Source of the DNA: an uncultured Oscillospiraceae bacterium
GTDB taxonomy: Bacteria; Bacillota; Clostridia; Oscillospirales; Oscillospiraceae
Reading direction: 5' to 3'
DNA: 64,000 nt
Assembly (NCBI GenBank): GCA_944387065.1
Contig: CALXDM010000002.1
Coordinates: forward strand, 124,001 to 188,000
A program made the translations under genes and the position numbers. Positions 33,208 through 41,112 of the stretch are shown here, piece after piece (positions within the stretch are counted from its first letter, which is position 1; every line of letters begins with the position of its first letter). Under the pieces are notes generated by a model. It searched no databases. It was given only the letters and a program-made list of their open reading frames with translations, and was not told the origin of the DNA.

Positions 33208-34257
33208 TCACACCGTGATATGGGCCGACAGCCAGATCTGGTTGAGTCCGTGGGCCACAGTGAAGGCAAACTCCACCAGGCAAACCGTGGGGTCGGCGGG
33301 CAGGGGCTGGGCGGTCACGTCCTCATAGCCGTCGATGAGCTCCCGGCTCACCCGGTCCTCCAGCTCCATCACCACCTGGCTGCGGATGGCCCCCCAGGTC
33401 TGCTGGGTGTTCTTGGCCCGGGCAAAGCGGGCGCGCAGGGCGTCTCGGATGCCGGGGATCACTTCGTCCACCACCAGGATGGTGGTCAGCTCCCGCCAGG
33501 TGGCGTCCGCCGCTCCTCCGGTGGTGGTGCGGGTGGTCACCGCCCGCACCACATAGCAGCTCCCCGCCAGCGCCTCCAGAGGGGTCACTCCGCCGCGCAC
33601 CAGGGTGTCGATGTCGCTGTCGTCATAGGCGCTCTCCAGCCCCTCCATGCCATACAGCTGGGCCCCATTCAAGGGCAGGGCCGGGTCGGTGGACCCCGCG
33701 ATGGCCCCCGCCAGGGCGGCGGCGCACTGGGTGCCCCCCTGGGCCGTGCCTTCGGCGTCTACGCAGCCGGGCGCCACCAGCACCACCCGCTCGTGGTTGA
33801 GCCCCTGAGCCCGCTCCACCAGGTCGGCCACGCTCTCATTGGCCGCCCCGGCCACCACGGCGATCCGCTCCTTCCGGGCCTGGGCACACTCCTCCACCAT
33901 ATCCCGCAGACCCTGCTGAACGGTGAGCTGGGTGCTGTCACATACCACTACCGCAATCCCCTCCAAGGCTGCGGCCACGGCAAAGGCTGCGGTGTAGTCC
34001 CCCTCCGCCACCGGCACGCCGTACACCGTGCCCGCCCCGTTGCGCAGGGCCAGCTGGGCCAGGTTGCTCAGGACGCATTCCCCCACATCCGCCACCGCTC
34101 TGCTGTAACTGTTCCAGCTGTAATGCTCCGCCAGTCCGCTTCCGGTGGCGGCGGCCACCACCGCCACCCCGCCGCCCCGGCGGGAGCCCACGGTGAGGGC
34201 GGACGCCTCATAGGAGGCGTACACCCCTGGCCGCTCATGTGCTGTGATCGTACTCAT
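33208..34257 (-). CDS. Contractile tail sheath protein (XkdK-like)
   Basis: 349 aa. The N-terminus has HERPGVYASYEASALTVGSRRGG; the middle is Rossmann-like (RIAVVAGAANESVADLVERAQGL, then RVVLVAPGC); the C-terminal subtilisin-like sheath domain includes VVRAVTTRTTT and GAIRSQVVMELEDRV, ending in LIDGYEDVTAQPLP. The sheath proves a contractile tail. ATG overlaps the preceding stop (ATGA). Confidence 0.92.
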   Translation of the reverse strand: MSTITAHERPGVYASYEASALTVGSRRGGGVAVVAAATGSGLAEHYSWNSYSRAVADVGECVLSNLAQLALRNGAGTVYGVPVAEGDYTAAFAVAAALEGIAVVVCDSTQLTVQQGLRDMVEECAQARKERIAVVAGAANESVADLVERAQGLNHERVVLVAPGCVDAEGTAQGGTQCAAALAGAIAGSTDPALPLNGAQLYGMEGLESAYDDSDIDTLVRGGVTPLEALAGSCYVVRAVTTRTTTGGAADATWRELTTILVVDEVIPGIRDALRARFARAKNTQQTWGAIRSQVVMELEDRVSRELIDGYEDVTAQPLPADPTVCLVEFAFTVAHGLNQIWLSAHITV

Positions 34258-34757
34258 GCCATCCTTCCTTTCACCTCAAAATCATCAAAGGTTTCACCGG
34301 CGGCGTCCCGTCGGGCCACCAGCCAGGCGGCACACCGGCAGCGCACCCCCATGCGGTATAGCCCTTCCCGCTCCAGGAACTCCACCCGGTCTGACGTGAG
34401 CTCCACCACGTCCAGTCCGGCCGCCCCTCCAGTCAGCAGCACCTGGGCAGCCAGGGCCATGGCATTCTGGCAGGCGCTCTCCCCGCCGCTTCTGGGGGCG
34501 TAGAGGTCCAGGGCCAGGGTCAGCTCGGCAGCCCGGCCGTAACGCTCCCGCTGCGCCCCGGTCTGAGCGTCCATCTCCACTCCCAGGTAGTCCTGAAAGC
34601 CCCCTGGCGCGCACCGGATCTGCGCCAGGGAGACGGCTGCCACCGGCCCGTCCCACCGCCGGCGCGCCTCAGGTTCCAGGGCGGCCACCGCGGGCAGCCC
34701 TCCCTCGTTCAGCGCCGTCACCACCGCCCGGCGCAGGCGTTCCAGTCCCCCGCTCAT
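34254..34757 (-). CDS. Tail completion/terminator protein (XkdJ position)
   Basis: 167 aa. MSGGLERLRRAVVTALNEGGLPAVAALEP, then RWDGPVAAVSLAQIRCAPGGFQDYLG. Identity rests mostly on position between connector genes and sheath. ATG overlaps the previous stop by ATGA. Function inferred only. Confidence 0.55.
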   Translation of the reverse strand: MSGGLERLRRAVVTALNEGGLPAVAALEPEARRRWDGPVAAVSLAQIRCAPGGFQDYLGVEMDAQTGAQRERYGRAAELTLALDLYAPRSGGESACQNAMALAAQVLLTGGAAGLDVVELTSDRVEFLEREGLYRMGVRCRCAAWLVARRDAAGETFDDFEVKGRMA

Positions 34758-35086
34758 GCCCGCTCCCGCGCCGGCCGCAGGGCCATCCACAGGTGGGTGG
34801 TCCGGCCGGCCACCCGCACCGGGCGCACCGTCATCACCTCGTAATCCTCATTGCTCCAGCGCACCCAGCCGCCCTCCCCCATCCCATCCAGGGGCAGCTG
34901 GGCCTGGGCCAGGCATCGGAAGCGGTCCGTGCGGTCGCTGCCCAGCGCCCCAGCAGTGTGCTGCCATTGGGCCTCGGTCATGGGCTGGACGATGGCCATG
35001 GCCTGTCCCAGCTCCTGACCCGTCCCGTCATAGCAGGTCATCTCCTGTCCATAGCTCCGGATGACCCAGTCAAACGCCTCCGTCAT
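34754..35086 (-). CDS. Head-tail joining protein (XkdI-like)
   Basis: 110 aa. FDWVIRSYGQEMTCYDGTGQELGQAMAIVQPM and WVRWSNEDYEVMTVRPVRVAGRTTHLW resemble small head-completion proteins (gp16/XkdI-like stopper). It overlaps the neighbours on both sides by four bases. Confidence 0.58.
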   Translation of the reverse strand: MTEAFDWVIRSYGQEMTCYDGTGQELGQAMAIVQPMTEAQWQHTAGALGSDRTDRFRCLAQAQLPLDGMGEGGWVRWSNEDYEVMTVRPVRVAGRTTHLWMALRPARERA

Positions 35087-35430
35087 CCCCTCACCCCCCG
35101 GAATACAAAGCCCTCATCCCGCAGGTAGGGCGACAGAAGCTCCAGGGCCCGGTGGGACAGCCGGCCTTCCTCCCGCTGGCCCCGCCGCACCGACAGATCA
35201 CCGGCGGCCAGGGCCACGATGTCCCCCTCCCCCTGGGTCTGCTCCAGCCAGTCCAGCACCATCCAGGCCGCAGCCAGGGGATAGCGCTCCCCGCAGTCAC
35301 CTGGGGCCACTCCGTCGGCCAGCAGCCCATCCAGCCGGTCGCAGGCGCACCGGCACAGCAGCTTTAATACCTCCTGCTCCTGATCTGGCTTTCCCAGGCT
35401 GTAAACCAGTTCCAATACCTGCTGTTCCAT
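35083..35430 (-). CDS. Head-tail connector (XkdH/YqbG-like)
   Basis: 115 aa, helical: LELVYSLGKPDQEQEVLKLLCRCACDRL, then AAAWMVLDWLEQTQGEG and GDLSVRRGQREE. Such helical proteins bind under the portal. Coupled to the next gene by ATGA. Confidence 0.55.
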   Translation of the reverse strand: MEQQVLELVYSLGKPDQEQEVLKLLCRCACDRLDGLLADGVAPGDCGERYPLAAAWMVLDWLEQTQGEGDIVALAAGDLSVRRGQREEGRLSHRALELLSPYLRDEGFVFRGVRG

Positions 35431-35441
35431 CGTCCACCTCC

Positions 35442-36308
35442 TCAGATCAGGAAGGGAGCGTCGCTCTGGCCGTCGGTCTGCTGGGCGTCGTATCCCAGCT
35501 GGACCTCCGGCGTTAGCATCCGATCCACCTTACCTCGGTAGAGCTTGGCCAATCCCAGCAGCTCTTGTTCCTCCAGCCGGTCAGCCACCCGGACGAGCAG
35601 ATCACGCTCCGCCTCTGGCTCGGCCAGCCCTGCCAGGCGCACCAGCTCCCGGCGCAGCCCCTTCAGGTAACGCCGGCCCAGCCGAGCCTCCTCTTCCAGC
35701 CGTCTGGCGCTCTTCATCACCCCGGCTTTCCGCTGGGCGGGCACCGCCACAAAGGACCACTCATAGGCGTCGGTGGCCCCGGTAAGGATTCCGTGGCAGA
35801 GCTGGCCCTCATAATGCTCCCCCTTCTGGTGGGGGCAGTCGGCCAGATCCTGTCCGCAGACGGAGCACACCACCCGCTCCACGCTGCACCCTACGCTGAC
35901 CTCCCGCTTGATGCCCCCGTCAATCTCGGCAATCAACCCCTCGTTTTCCCGGGTGCGCACCATGTAGGCCCATCCCTTCAAGTAGCAGTAGGGCCGTCCG
36001 TCCTGGGTGCGCACCCCGTCCTCCCGCACCACCTGGGTGCGGTAGATGCGAGCGGCCTGTCCTCGGGCCGACCACTGGTGGTCAAACACCCCGGACACCC
36101 CCACAAACAGCGGGGCAAGCTGTTCCAGGGCGGTCTCGTCAAAGCGCTCGTAATCCCGGTCGATGTCGTTGTCGCACAGGCGCACGGCGAAGGTGTACAC
36201 CTCGTCCGCCCCCAGCTCCCGGCGGGCCAGGGCATGGATCAGGGCCAGGTCCTCCTGCCCCGCCTCCCCGATGGCCTTCACCGCAGCCGCCTTGCAAATC
36301 TCCGTCAT
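35442..36308 (-). CDS. Prohead protease/scaffold-like protein (XkdF-like)
   Basis: 288 aa. Residues 35-195 resemble HK97-type prohead protease surroundings: RDYERFDETALEQLAPLFVGVSGVFDH, EIDGGIKREVSVGCSVERVVCSVCG, and YEWSFVAVPAQRKAGVMKSAR. A Cys cluster (CSVCGQDLADCPH) may bind zinc. Residues 200-265 are charged helices typical of scaffold (LVRLAGLAEPEAERDLLVRVADRLEEQELL). Catalytic His/Ser cannot be fixed by eye. The start overlaps the portal stop (ATGA). Confidence 0.68.
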   Translation of the reverse strand: MTEICKAAAVKAIGEAGQEDLALIHALARRELGADEVYTFAVRLCDNDIDRDYERFDETALEQLAPLFVGVSGVFDHQWSARGQAARIYRTQVVREDGVRTQDGRPYCYLKGWAYMVRTRENEGLIAEIDGGIKREVSVGCSVERVVCSVCGQDLADCPHQKGEHYEGQLCHGILTGATDAYEWSFVAVPAQRKAGVMKSARRLEEEARLGRRYLKGLRRELVRLAGLAEPEAERDLLVRVADRLEEQELLGLAKLYRGKVDRMLTPEVQLGYDAQQTDGQSDAPFLI

Positions 36309-37459
36309 GCCTCCCCTTCCCTTCCGTCCAATTTCCTGGCCTGGGCGCGGTAGAGTTCCGCCCTGGCCGCCATATCCGCGTCCTGCAGGTTGACCTCATC
36401 CCACAGCACCTCCACCCGGCTGTCGTAGCCGTGCAGACGCAGCCACAACTCGCACACCCGCTCCACCACCGGCTCCACGCTGCGGCGGATGGCGGCGATC
36501 TCACTGGTGAGGATGTCTGCCTGCTGGCTGCTCATCCGTTCGGTGGTGGACCAGCTCAGCCCCAGCAAGAAGGGGGGGATCCCCGTCCTCGCCACCAGCT
36601 GTTCCAGGATCTGCCGCACGGGGATCTCGCTGTCCAGGATCTGCCCGTCCGCGCCGATGACCCGGATGTCCACATCCCCTGCCACCACAAAGTCCCGCAA
36701 GCTGCCGTCCCGGCTTGCCTGCATGGCGCTGGACCACTCCTGGGCCACCCGGGCACAACGCTCCTGGGCGGTGGCGCCGTTCTCTCCCTTGCACACCACG
36801 GCAAAGCGCACGTTGCCCGCCCGTTCCCAGTTGGTCCCTACGGTCTGGAAGATCTTCAAGAGGATCTCAGCCAGAAAGGGCATGGAGCGTAGCAGGGACA
36901 CCCCGTAGGGCGCCTGTGTCTCGGGCTGGAAAGGGGTGAACAGCAGCAGATCCTGCCGGGGCAGGCGGCGGACCACACCGTCCGTCCCCCGCAGACACAG
37001 GGTGAAATCCAGCGGGGTTTCCCCCTCCTGGATCTCCAGCTGGCCCACATTGCCGCACAGCAGGGCGGCCACCTCCTGCCCTGACCGGTCGCACACCACC
37101 TCGCCCACCGCCCGTCCGCAGGTGAAGAGCGCGTCCAGATAGCAGTCCAGGAAGGACTGTATCCCCCGCTGTCCCCGTCCAGTGGGCACCGTGCGCAGGA
37201 ATCGGTCCATCCCCTCCTGGGCCGCCGGATCCCTGCATTGGACGCTCACCCCCCCGCACAGCCGCACCAGCTTGCAGATGGCCGCATCCACCACCGGGAT
37301 CCCCTCCCGGATGGCCCGGTAAACGGCCAACTCTCCCTGGCCGAGGGGCACATAGCGATCCAGGGCGGAGAAGGGGTGGCGCCCGGTGTCCCGCAGTTGG
37401 GCGCAGGCCGCCCCCGGCTGCACCGCCGCGTCCCGCCGCTTCCGCTTTCGAAAACCCAC
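36305..37459 (-). CDS. Phage portal protein
   Basis: 384 aa. The arrangement VPLGQGELAVYRAIREGIPVVDAAICKLVRL, VGEVVCDRSGQEV, FTPFQPETQAPYGVSLLRSMPFLAEILLK and VARTGIPPFLLGLSWSTTERMSSQQADILTSEIAAIRR is that of portal proteins of the PBSX/SPP1 type. The dodecameric portal passes DNA into the head and binds terminase. The start is GTG with GGAGGAGAAG. It lies after the capsid gene, opposite to the usual order. Confidence 0.86.
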   Translation of the reverse strand: MGFRKRKRRDAAVQPGAACAQLRDTGRHPFSALDRYVPLGQGELAVYRAIREGIPVVDAAICKLVRLCGGVSVQCRDPAAQEGMDRFLRTVPTGRGQRGIQSFLDCYLDALFTCGRAVGEVVCDRSGQEVAALLCGNVGQLEIQEGETPLDFTLCLRGTDGVVRRLPRQDLLLFTPFQPETQAPYGVSLLRSMPFLAEILLKIFQTVGTNWERAGNVRFAVVCKGENGATAQERCARVAQEWSSAMQASRDGSLRDFVVAGDVDIRVIGADGQILDSEIPVRQILEQLVARTGIPPFLLGLSWSTTERMSSQQADILTSEIAAIRRSVEPVVERVCELWLRLHGYDSRVEVLWDEVNLQDADMAARAELYRAQARKLDGREGEA

Positions 37460-37479
37460 GCGCTTCTCCTCCCCGCCGC

Positions 37480-38490
37480 TCAGATCGCCAGCACCTGGCT
37501 GGCGTCGGCAAAGATCTTGGCGTAGCCGGAGATGGTGGTGATGGCCGCCCGCTCCAGCTGCCGGTCAATGAGCTTGTCATACTCCACCGACACATCCCCC
37601 GCCTTGACCATCTCCAGGGCATAGTGCTTGTCCAGGCCGATGATCTTTCCGGCGGGCACCGCCTCGGTGCGCAGCACCTTGGCCCCCATGGGGGTGATGA
37701 GCTTGCCCGTACCGTGGAAGGACAGTCCTGCCGCCGCGTCCTGCATCTGGCTCAGGGAGAGCAGCTTGACCATGGTGTCGCTGCCCACCAGCAGGGTGTT
37801 GAGCTGGTAGGGGTCAAAGCCGTTCCAGAAGTTGAGCAGGTCGTCGTATTTCAGCGTGCCGCTGGTGGCCGCGTTGACGGTGGCCGCTGGGTTATCGTTG
37901 CCATCCCCGTTGAGGATGACATTCACCGCATCCTCCAGGTGCATCCGGCCGATCTGGGCGCCGATCTGCCGCAGGGTGACGGAGAACAGGTCCAGCTTCT
38001 GGAACCGGATGGCCTCATAGGACGCCACCAGCATCCGTCCCCGCTTGTGCAGGCGGACCAGGCTGCTCTGGGTCTTGACGGTGGTCTGGGGGATACTGGC
38101 CCCCTCGGCCACCCGCTTGAGCTTCTTCTCATCCTCGGGCACCGAGGTGATGGAGCGGTAGTCCATCCCTTCGATGTGGGTTTCGGTGGCGGTGATCTCG
38201 GGCAGGACGTTGCTCTCCTCAATGCCCACCTTCACCGCCCGGGCGATGTACTCGGGGAAGAGTACGGCGGACTGGGAGGTGGAGAAGAACTTGTCCACCA
38301 GGTCGGAGCCCGCCCCTTTCACCCGGATGTCGAAGCGCTTGAGCTGGCGCTGGAATGCGTCCAGCCCCTCCAGGGCAGTGCCCCTATACTGCTCGCTGGG
38401 ATCCAGCTGCTCCAGCACCTGGCTGAAGGTGCGCCCAGCCTCCCGATACATCCCCTTTTCCAGTCTCACATGGTCGCAATGATATGCCAT
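37480..38490 (-). CDS. Major capsid protein (HK97 fold-type)
   Basis: 336 aa. FSTSQSAVLFPEYIARAVKVGI marks the start of the mature coat domain near residue 70; ITSVPEDEKKLKRVAEGASIPQT, RLHKRGRMLVASYEAIRFQKLDLFSVTLRQIGAQIG and the C-terminal DKHYALEMVKAGDVSVEYDKLIDRQLERAAITTISGYAKIF match major head proteins of Firmicute phages. It starts MAYHCDHV with GAGGAGG and directly precedes the portal gene. Confidence 0.88.
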   Translation of the reverse strand: MAYHCDHVRLEKGMYREAGRTFSQVLEQLDPSEQYRGTALEGLDAFQRQLKRFDIRVKGAGSDLVDKFFSTSQSAVLFPEYIARAVKVGIEESNVLPEITATETHIEGMDYRSITSVPEDEKKLKRVAEGASIPQTTVKTQSSLVRLHKRGRMLVASYEAIRFQKLDLFSVTLRQIGAQIGRMHLEDAVNVILNGDGNDNPAATVNAATSGTLKYDDLLNFWNGFDPYQLNTLLVGSDTMVKLLSLSQMQDAAAGLSFHGTGKLITPMGAKVLRTEAVPAGKIIGLDKHYALEMVKAGDVSVEYDKLIDRQLERAAITTISGYAKIFADASQVLAI

Positions 38491-38504
38491 ATCTGTCTGC
38501 CTCC

Positions 38505-38876
38505 TCACAGTTTGATCACGGCGGTCTGCGCGCTGGTGTCCACCTGGACCACCAGGCAGCTGCGCCCTCCGGTGCTGGCCACCTGCACCTTGCCGGCGCC
38601 GTCCACAGCCAGGTTGACCCACCCTACGGCGGGGGCGCTGGCGCCGCTGTATCCCACCTGGGCAAAACCGTCCACCTGTACGGTGGCCTTCCCGTCCTTC
38701 TCCAAGGCCAGGATCACCCCGCAGGGACTGTTGCCGGATGCCCCCAGCCCCACGGTGTTGGCCTCCGTCAGGGCCACCGCCATGCCGATCTCCAGCCTCT
38801 CCAGGCTCCCGCCGGTGGGTTCCTGCGCTTCAAAGGTGGCCGCCACCTGGCCGATCCCCGCAAAAGAAATATCCAT
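38505..38876 (-). CDS. Head decoration-like protein
   Basis: 123 aa, beta-rich, no charged helices. MDISFAGIGQVAATFEAQE, then NTVGLGASGNSPCGVILALEKDGKATVQVDGFAQVGYSG. Small beta proteins beside the capsid gene often decorate or cement the head. No firm family match was made. It starts 56 bp after terL and 14 bp before the capsid gene. Confidence 0.55.
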   Translation of the reverse strand: MDISFAGIGQVAATFEAQEPTGGSLERLEIGMAVALTEANTVGLGASGNSPCGVILALEKDGKATVQVDGFAQVGYSGASAPAVGWVNLAVDGAGKVQVASTGGRSCLVVQVDTSAQTAVIKL

Positions 38877-38932
38877 CTCTCTGCTCCTTTCACCGATTGA
38901 TCTTATAGAAATCCCCTCTCGGGGTATTTCCC

Positions 38933-40168
38933 CTATCTTCTGCTCCCGCGCTCCACGCTCACCGCAGCCACACCGGCGCTCTCCTCCAAGCTCATCACAA
39001 AGTACCGGATGTCATCCATAGCGTGATCGTGCTCCTTTTTCACCCGGTCAGCCCCGGCCCGGGTGTCCCAGCAGTACAGCGAGAACTCCCGGATGGACGC
39101 GTCGCAGCCCCGGCAAATGACCACCCGGCCGTCCCGCAGGGCCTGGGCAGTGCGCCGCACCCCTTCCAGCACCCGGTTGTCCGCCGGGCACACCGGCCAA
39201 CCCGCCTGGCGCAGCTGGGTCATGAAGCTGGCCGCCGACGGATCCACCACCACCGCGCTCACCCTTCTGTCCCCGGCCAGCCGGCGCAGGTCAGCCTCGT
39301 ACTCGCCATCCGTTTTCTGCCGTCCCTCCGCCCGGGCGTCGTAGTAGTACTCCTCCACCCGGTACCACACCTGGCCGATCCGCCCCCACAGGCCAAAGGA
39401 GGCAGGGTTGCGGGTGCCATAATCACAGGAGATCCTCCACTCCTCATATCCGTCCGCCGGGGCATCGGGCAATGCGGTGGGGTCAAAAAAGTCGTACACC
39501 AGCCCTTGGGCCGCCACCCACTCCCCCAGCACATACCGCCGGTAAAACACCCCCTGGAACATCCGCTCATACCGCCTGCGCACCCGTGGGGACAAGCTAG
39601 GGTTATCCTCCATGGTAAAGTGCAGGTAGAGCGCCCCCTTTTCCCGGGCCTGGCAAATCCACTCCTTGTAGAACCAGTGCTCCGGCCCCGCCGGGTTGCA
39701 GGAGAACCAGACCTTGCCCCCCTCCACCGAGCAGCGGGCGCAGGCCTGCTCCACAAAGGAGCGGGGCATGAGGGCCACCTCGTCCAGCAGCACCCCCGCC
39801 AGGGTCACCCCCTGGATCAGAGCTGGGCTTCCCTCATTGCGCCCACCGTATAGGTAGAAGGTGTTCTCCCTCCCCCCCAGCCGGATGGTAATCTGGTTGC
39901 GGCTCACCTTTTCCCGCACCTCAAAGCCCAGCCACCGCAGCAGGGGCAACACCGGGGCCAGCAGGTTGCGGCGCACGCTGTTCAGGGTGGCCGCGCACAG
40001 GCCGAACCGCCTGTCCTGATAGCAGCTCATGGCCCACAGGAAAAAGGCCGTCCCCATGGCAAAGGTCTTGCCCGAGCGCACCGCCCCGTCGCAAATGACC
40101 GCGTCATAGGGCTCCCGCCACCACCGGAACAGCTGGCGCTGACGGGGGGAAAACCCGGCGGCCTTCAC
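38933..40168 (-). CDS. Terminase large subunit (PBSX/XtmB type)
   Basis: 411 aa packaging motor. The Walker A-like ATPase motif is CDGAVRSGKTFAMGTAFFLW (residues 26-45), Walker B LAGVLLDEVALMPRSFVEQA, motif III WFSCNPAGPEHWFYKEW, and the nuclease Asp residues lie in SCDYGTRNPASFGLW, VVVDPSAASF and HAMDDIRYFV. All motifs look intact. The ATG overlaps the terS stop (ATGA). Confidence 0.93.
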   Translation of the reverse strand: MKAAGFSPRQRQLFRWWREPYDAVICDGAVRSGKTFAMGTAFFLWAMSCYQDRRFGLCAATLNSVRRNLLAPVLPLLRWLGFEVREKVSRNQITIRLGGRENTFYLYGGRNEGSPALIQGVTLAGVLLDEVALMPRSFVEQACARCSVEGGKVWFSCNPAGPEHWFYKEWICQAREKGALYLHFTMEDNPSLSPRVRRRYERMFQGVFYRRYVLGEWVAAQGLVYDFFDPTALPDAPADGYEEWRISCDYGTRNPASFGLWGRIGQVWYRVEEYYYDARAEGRQKTDGEYEADLRRLAGDRRVSAVVVDPSAASFMTQLRQAGWPVCPADNRVLEGVRRTAQALRDGRVVICRGCDASIREFSLYCWDTRAGADRVKKEHDHAMDDIRYFVMSLEESAGVAAVSVERGSRR

Positions 40169-40443
40169 GGCTCCTCCTCCCGCAGCCCGTTCAGAAAGGC
40201 GTCCAGTTCCGGACTCTCCTCCTTCTGGCTCAGCCGATCCAGCAGCTCCAGAGCCCGCAGCCGGTCGATGAGCTTGATCTCCACCGTCCCGCTCCCGCTG
40301 CGCCGCAGCTCCACCAGCCCCCTCAGATCCAGCGCGTCGATGCGGTCCGCGTCCTCCTGGGTGAAGTAGGCCAGCTTCACCGCGTCATTGTTCTTGCTGT
40401 TGGCCAGCCGGCGCAGGTCACTTAGGATTTTCTGCCGATCCAT
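40165..40443 (-). CDS. Terminase small subunit-like protein
   Basis: 92 aa. MDRQKILSDLRRLANSKNNDAVKLAYFTQEDADRIDALDLRGLVELRR, then KLIDRLRALELLDRLSQKEES matches the C-terminal part of PBSX XtmA-type small terminases. The N-terminal helix-turn-helix normally used to choose packaging DNA is missing, so packaging may be less sequence-specific. GGAGGGAGAG precedes the ATG. First gene of the cluster; no sigma-A promoter is obvious in the 130 bp upstream. Confidence 0.68.
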   Translation of the reverse strand: MDRQKILSDLRRLANSKNNDAVKLAYFTQEDADRIDALDLRGLVELRRSGSGTVEIKLIDRLRALELLDRLSQKEESPELDAFLNGLREEEP

Positions 40444-40575
40444 GCTCCACTCTCCCTCCATCCCGCCCCTGTCCAGCCCGGTTTGTTGTCCGTTTGCGTG
40501 CAAAGGGGATTTTCTTTTCTTTCCCCACTGGTGTCCCGCCCCTCCCGTCCTTTGGCGCCTGGGGCCCAAACGGCA

Positions 40576-40614
40576 AAGGCAAAGCCCTCCCCCAGTTGGG
40601 GAGGGCTTTGCCTT
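40576..40614 (-). terminator. Terminator between rlmH and the phage-like cluster
   Basis: 17-bp stem (40576-40592 and 40598-40614) just after the rlmH stop. It isolates rlmH from the cluster, so the latter likely has its own start signal in 40444-40575. Confidence 0.8.
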
Positions 40615-40626
40615 CCGCTATATTCC

Positions 40627-41109
40627 TTATTTGTGATAGCTGGATCCCGCCTGGATCTGGAAGGCTCGGTAGAGCTGTTCCAGCACCATCACCCGGGCCA
40701 GGTGGTGAGGAAAGGTCATGGAGGACATGGACAGCCGGAGCTGGGCCGCCCCCTTGACGGCGGGGTGCAGCCCGTAGGAGCCGCCGATCACAAGGGCCAA
40801 TCCCTTGCCCCCGCTCTGGGCCCAGCGGCCCAGCTCGTCCGCCAGTTCCTGGCTGGAGCGGGCCTGCCCCTCCACGCACAAGGCCACCACAGTGAAGCCC
40901 GATGGGATCCTGTCCCGGATGGCCGCCCCTTCCCGCTCCAGCGCCCCGGCGATGTCCCCGGGGCTGGGCAGGCGGGGCAGGCGCTGCTCCGGGATCTCCA
41001 CCACCTCTAACTTGCAGTAGGCCCCCAGCCGTTTGGCGTACTCTTCGGCGGCCTCCACATAGAAGCGCTCCTTCAGCCGGCCCACGCAGATCAGGCGCAC
41101 GCGCACCAT
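40627..41109 (-). CDS. rlmH: 23S rRNA (pseudouridine-1915-N3)-methyltransferase
   Basis: 160 aa SPOUT-fold methyltransferase. VRLICVGRLKERFYVEAAEEYAKRL at the N-terminus; the SAM knot has LALVIGGSYGLHPAV, LRLSMSSMTFPHHLARVMVLEQLYRAFQI, and the end GSSYHK is the classical RlmH C-terminus. It lies four bases after walJ, the same neighbourhood as in Bacillus. Confidence 0.97.
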   Translation of the reverse strand: MVRVRLICVGRLKERFYVEAAEEYAKRLGAYCKLEVVEIPEQRLPRLPSPGDIAGALEREGAAIRDRIPSGFTVVALCVEGQARSSQELADELGRWAQSGGKGLALVIGGSYGLHPAVKGAAQLRLSMSSMTFPHHLARVMVLEQLYRAFQIQAGSSYHK

Positions 41110-41112
41110 GCC

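Larger units (their letters stand above)
27564..40443 (-). mobile_element. Compact PBSX-like contractile-tail phage remnant or domesticated particle cluster
   Basis: Nineteen genes on one strand, mostly overlapping by ATGA or separated by a few bases. They encode small and large terminase, a decoration-like protein, major capsid, portal, protease, connectors, sheath, tube, tail chaperone pair, a short tape-position protein, LysM hub and baseplate to tail protein I. The order follows B. subtilis PBSX except that capsid precedes portal. Integrase, repressor, replication, lysis and tail-fibre genes are absent, and both flanks are housekeeping loci (rlmH, ncRNA/mreB). Base composition looks like the host. 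Confidence 0.85.

Noticed and set aside
31394..34503. Two long plus-strand frames across the tail genes
   Set aside because: They are Pro/Arg/Gly-rich shadows of sheath, tube and chaperone genes and lack ribosome sites.
40444..40575. Sigma-F/G-like promoter before the phage-like cluster
   Set aside because: A stretch GGGGAAAGAAAAGAAAAT resembles part of the -10 pattern, but no matching -35 lies at the right distance.
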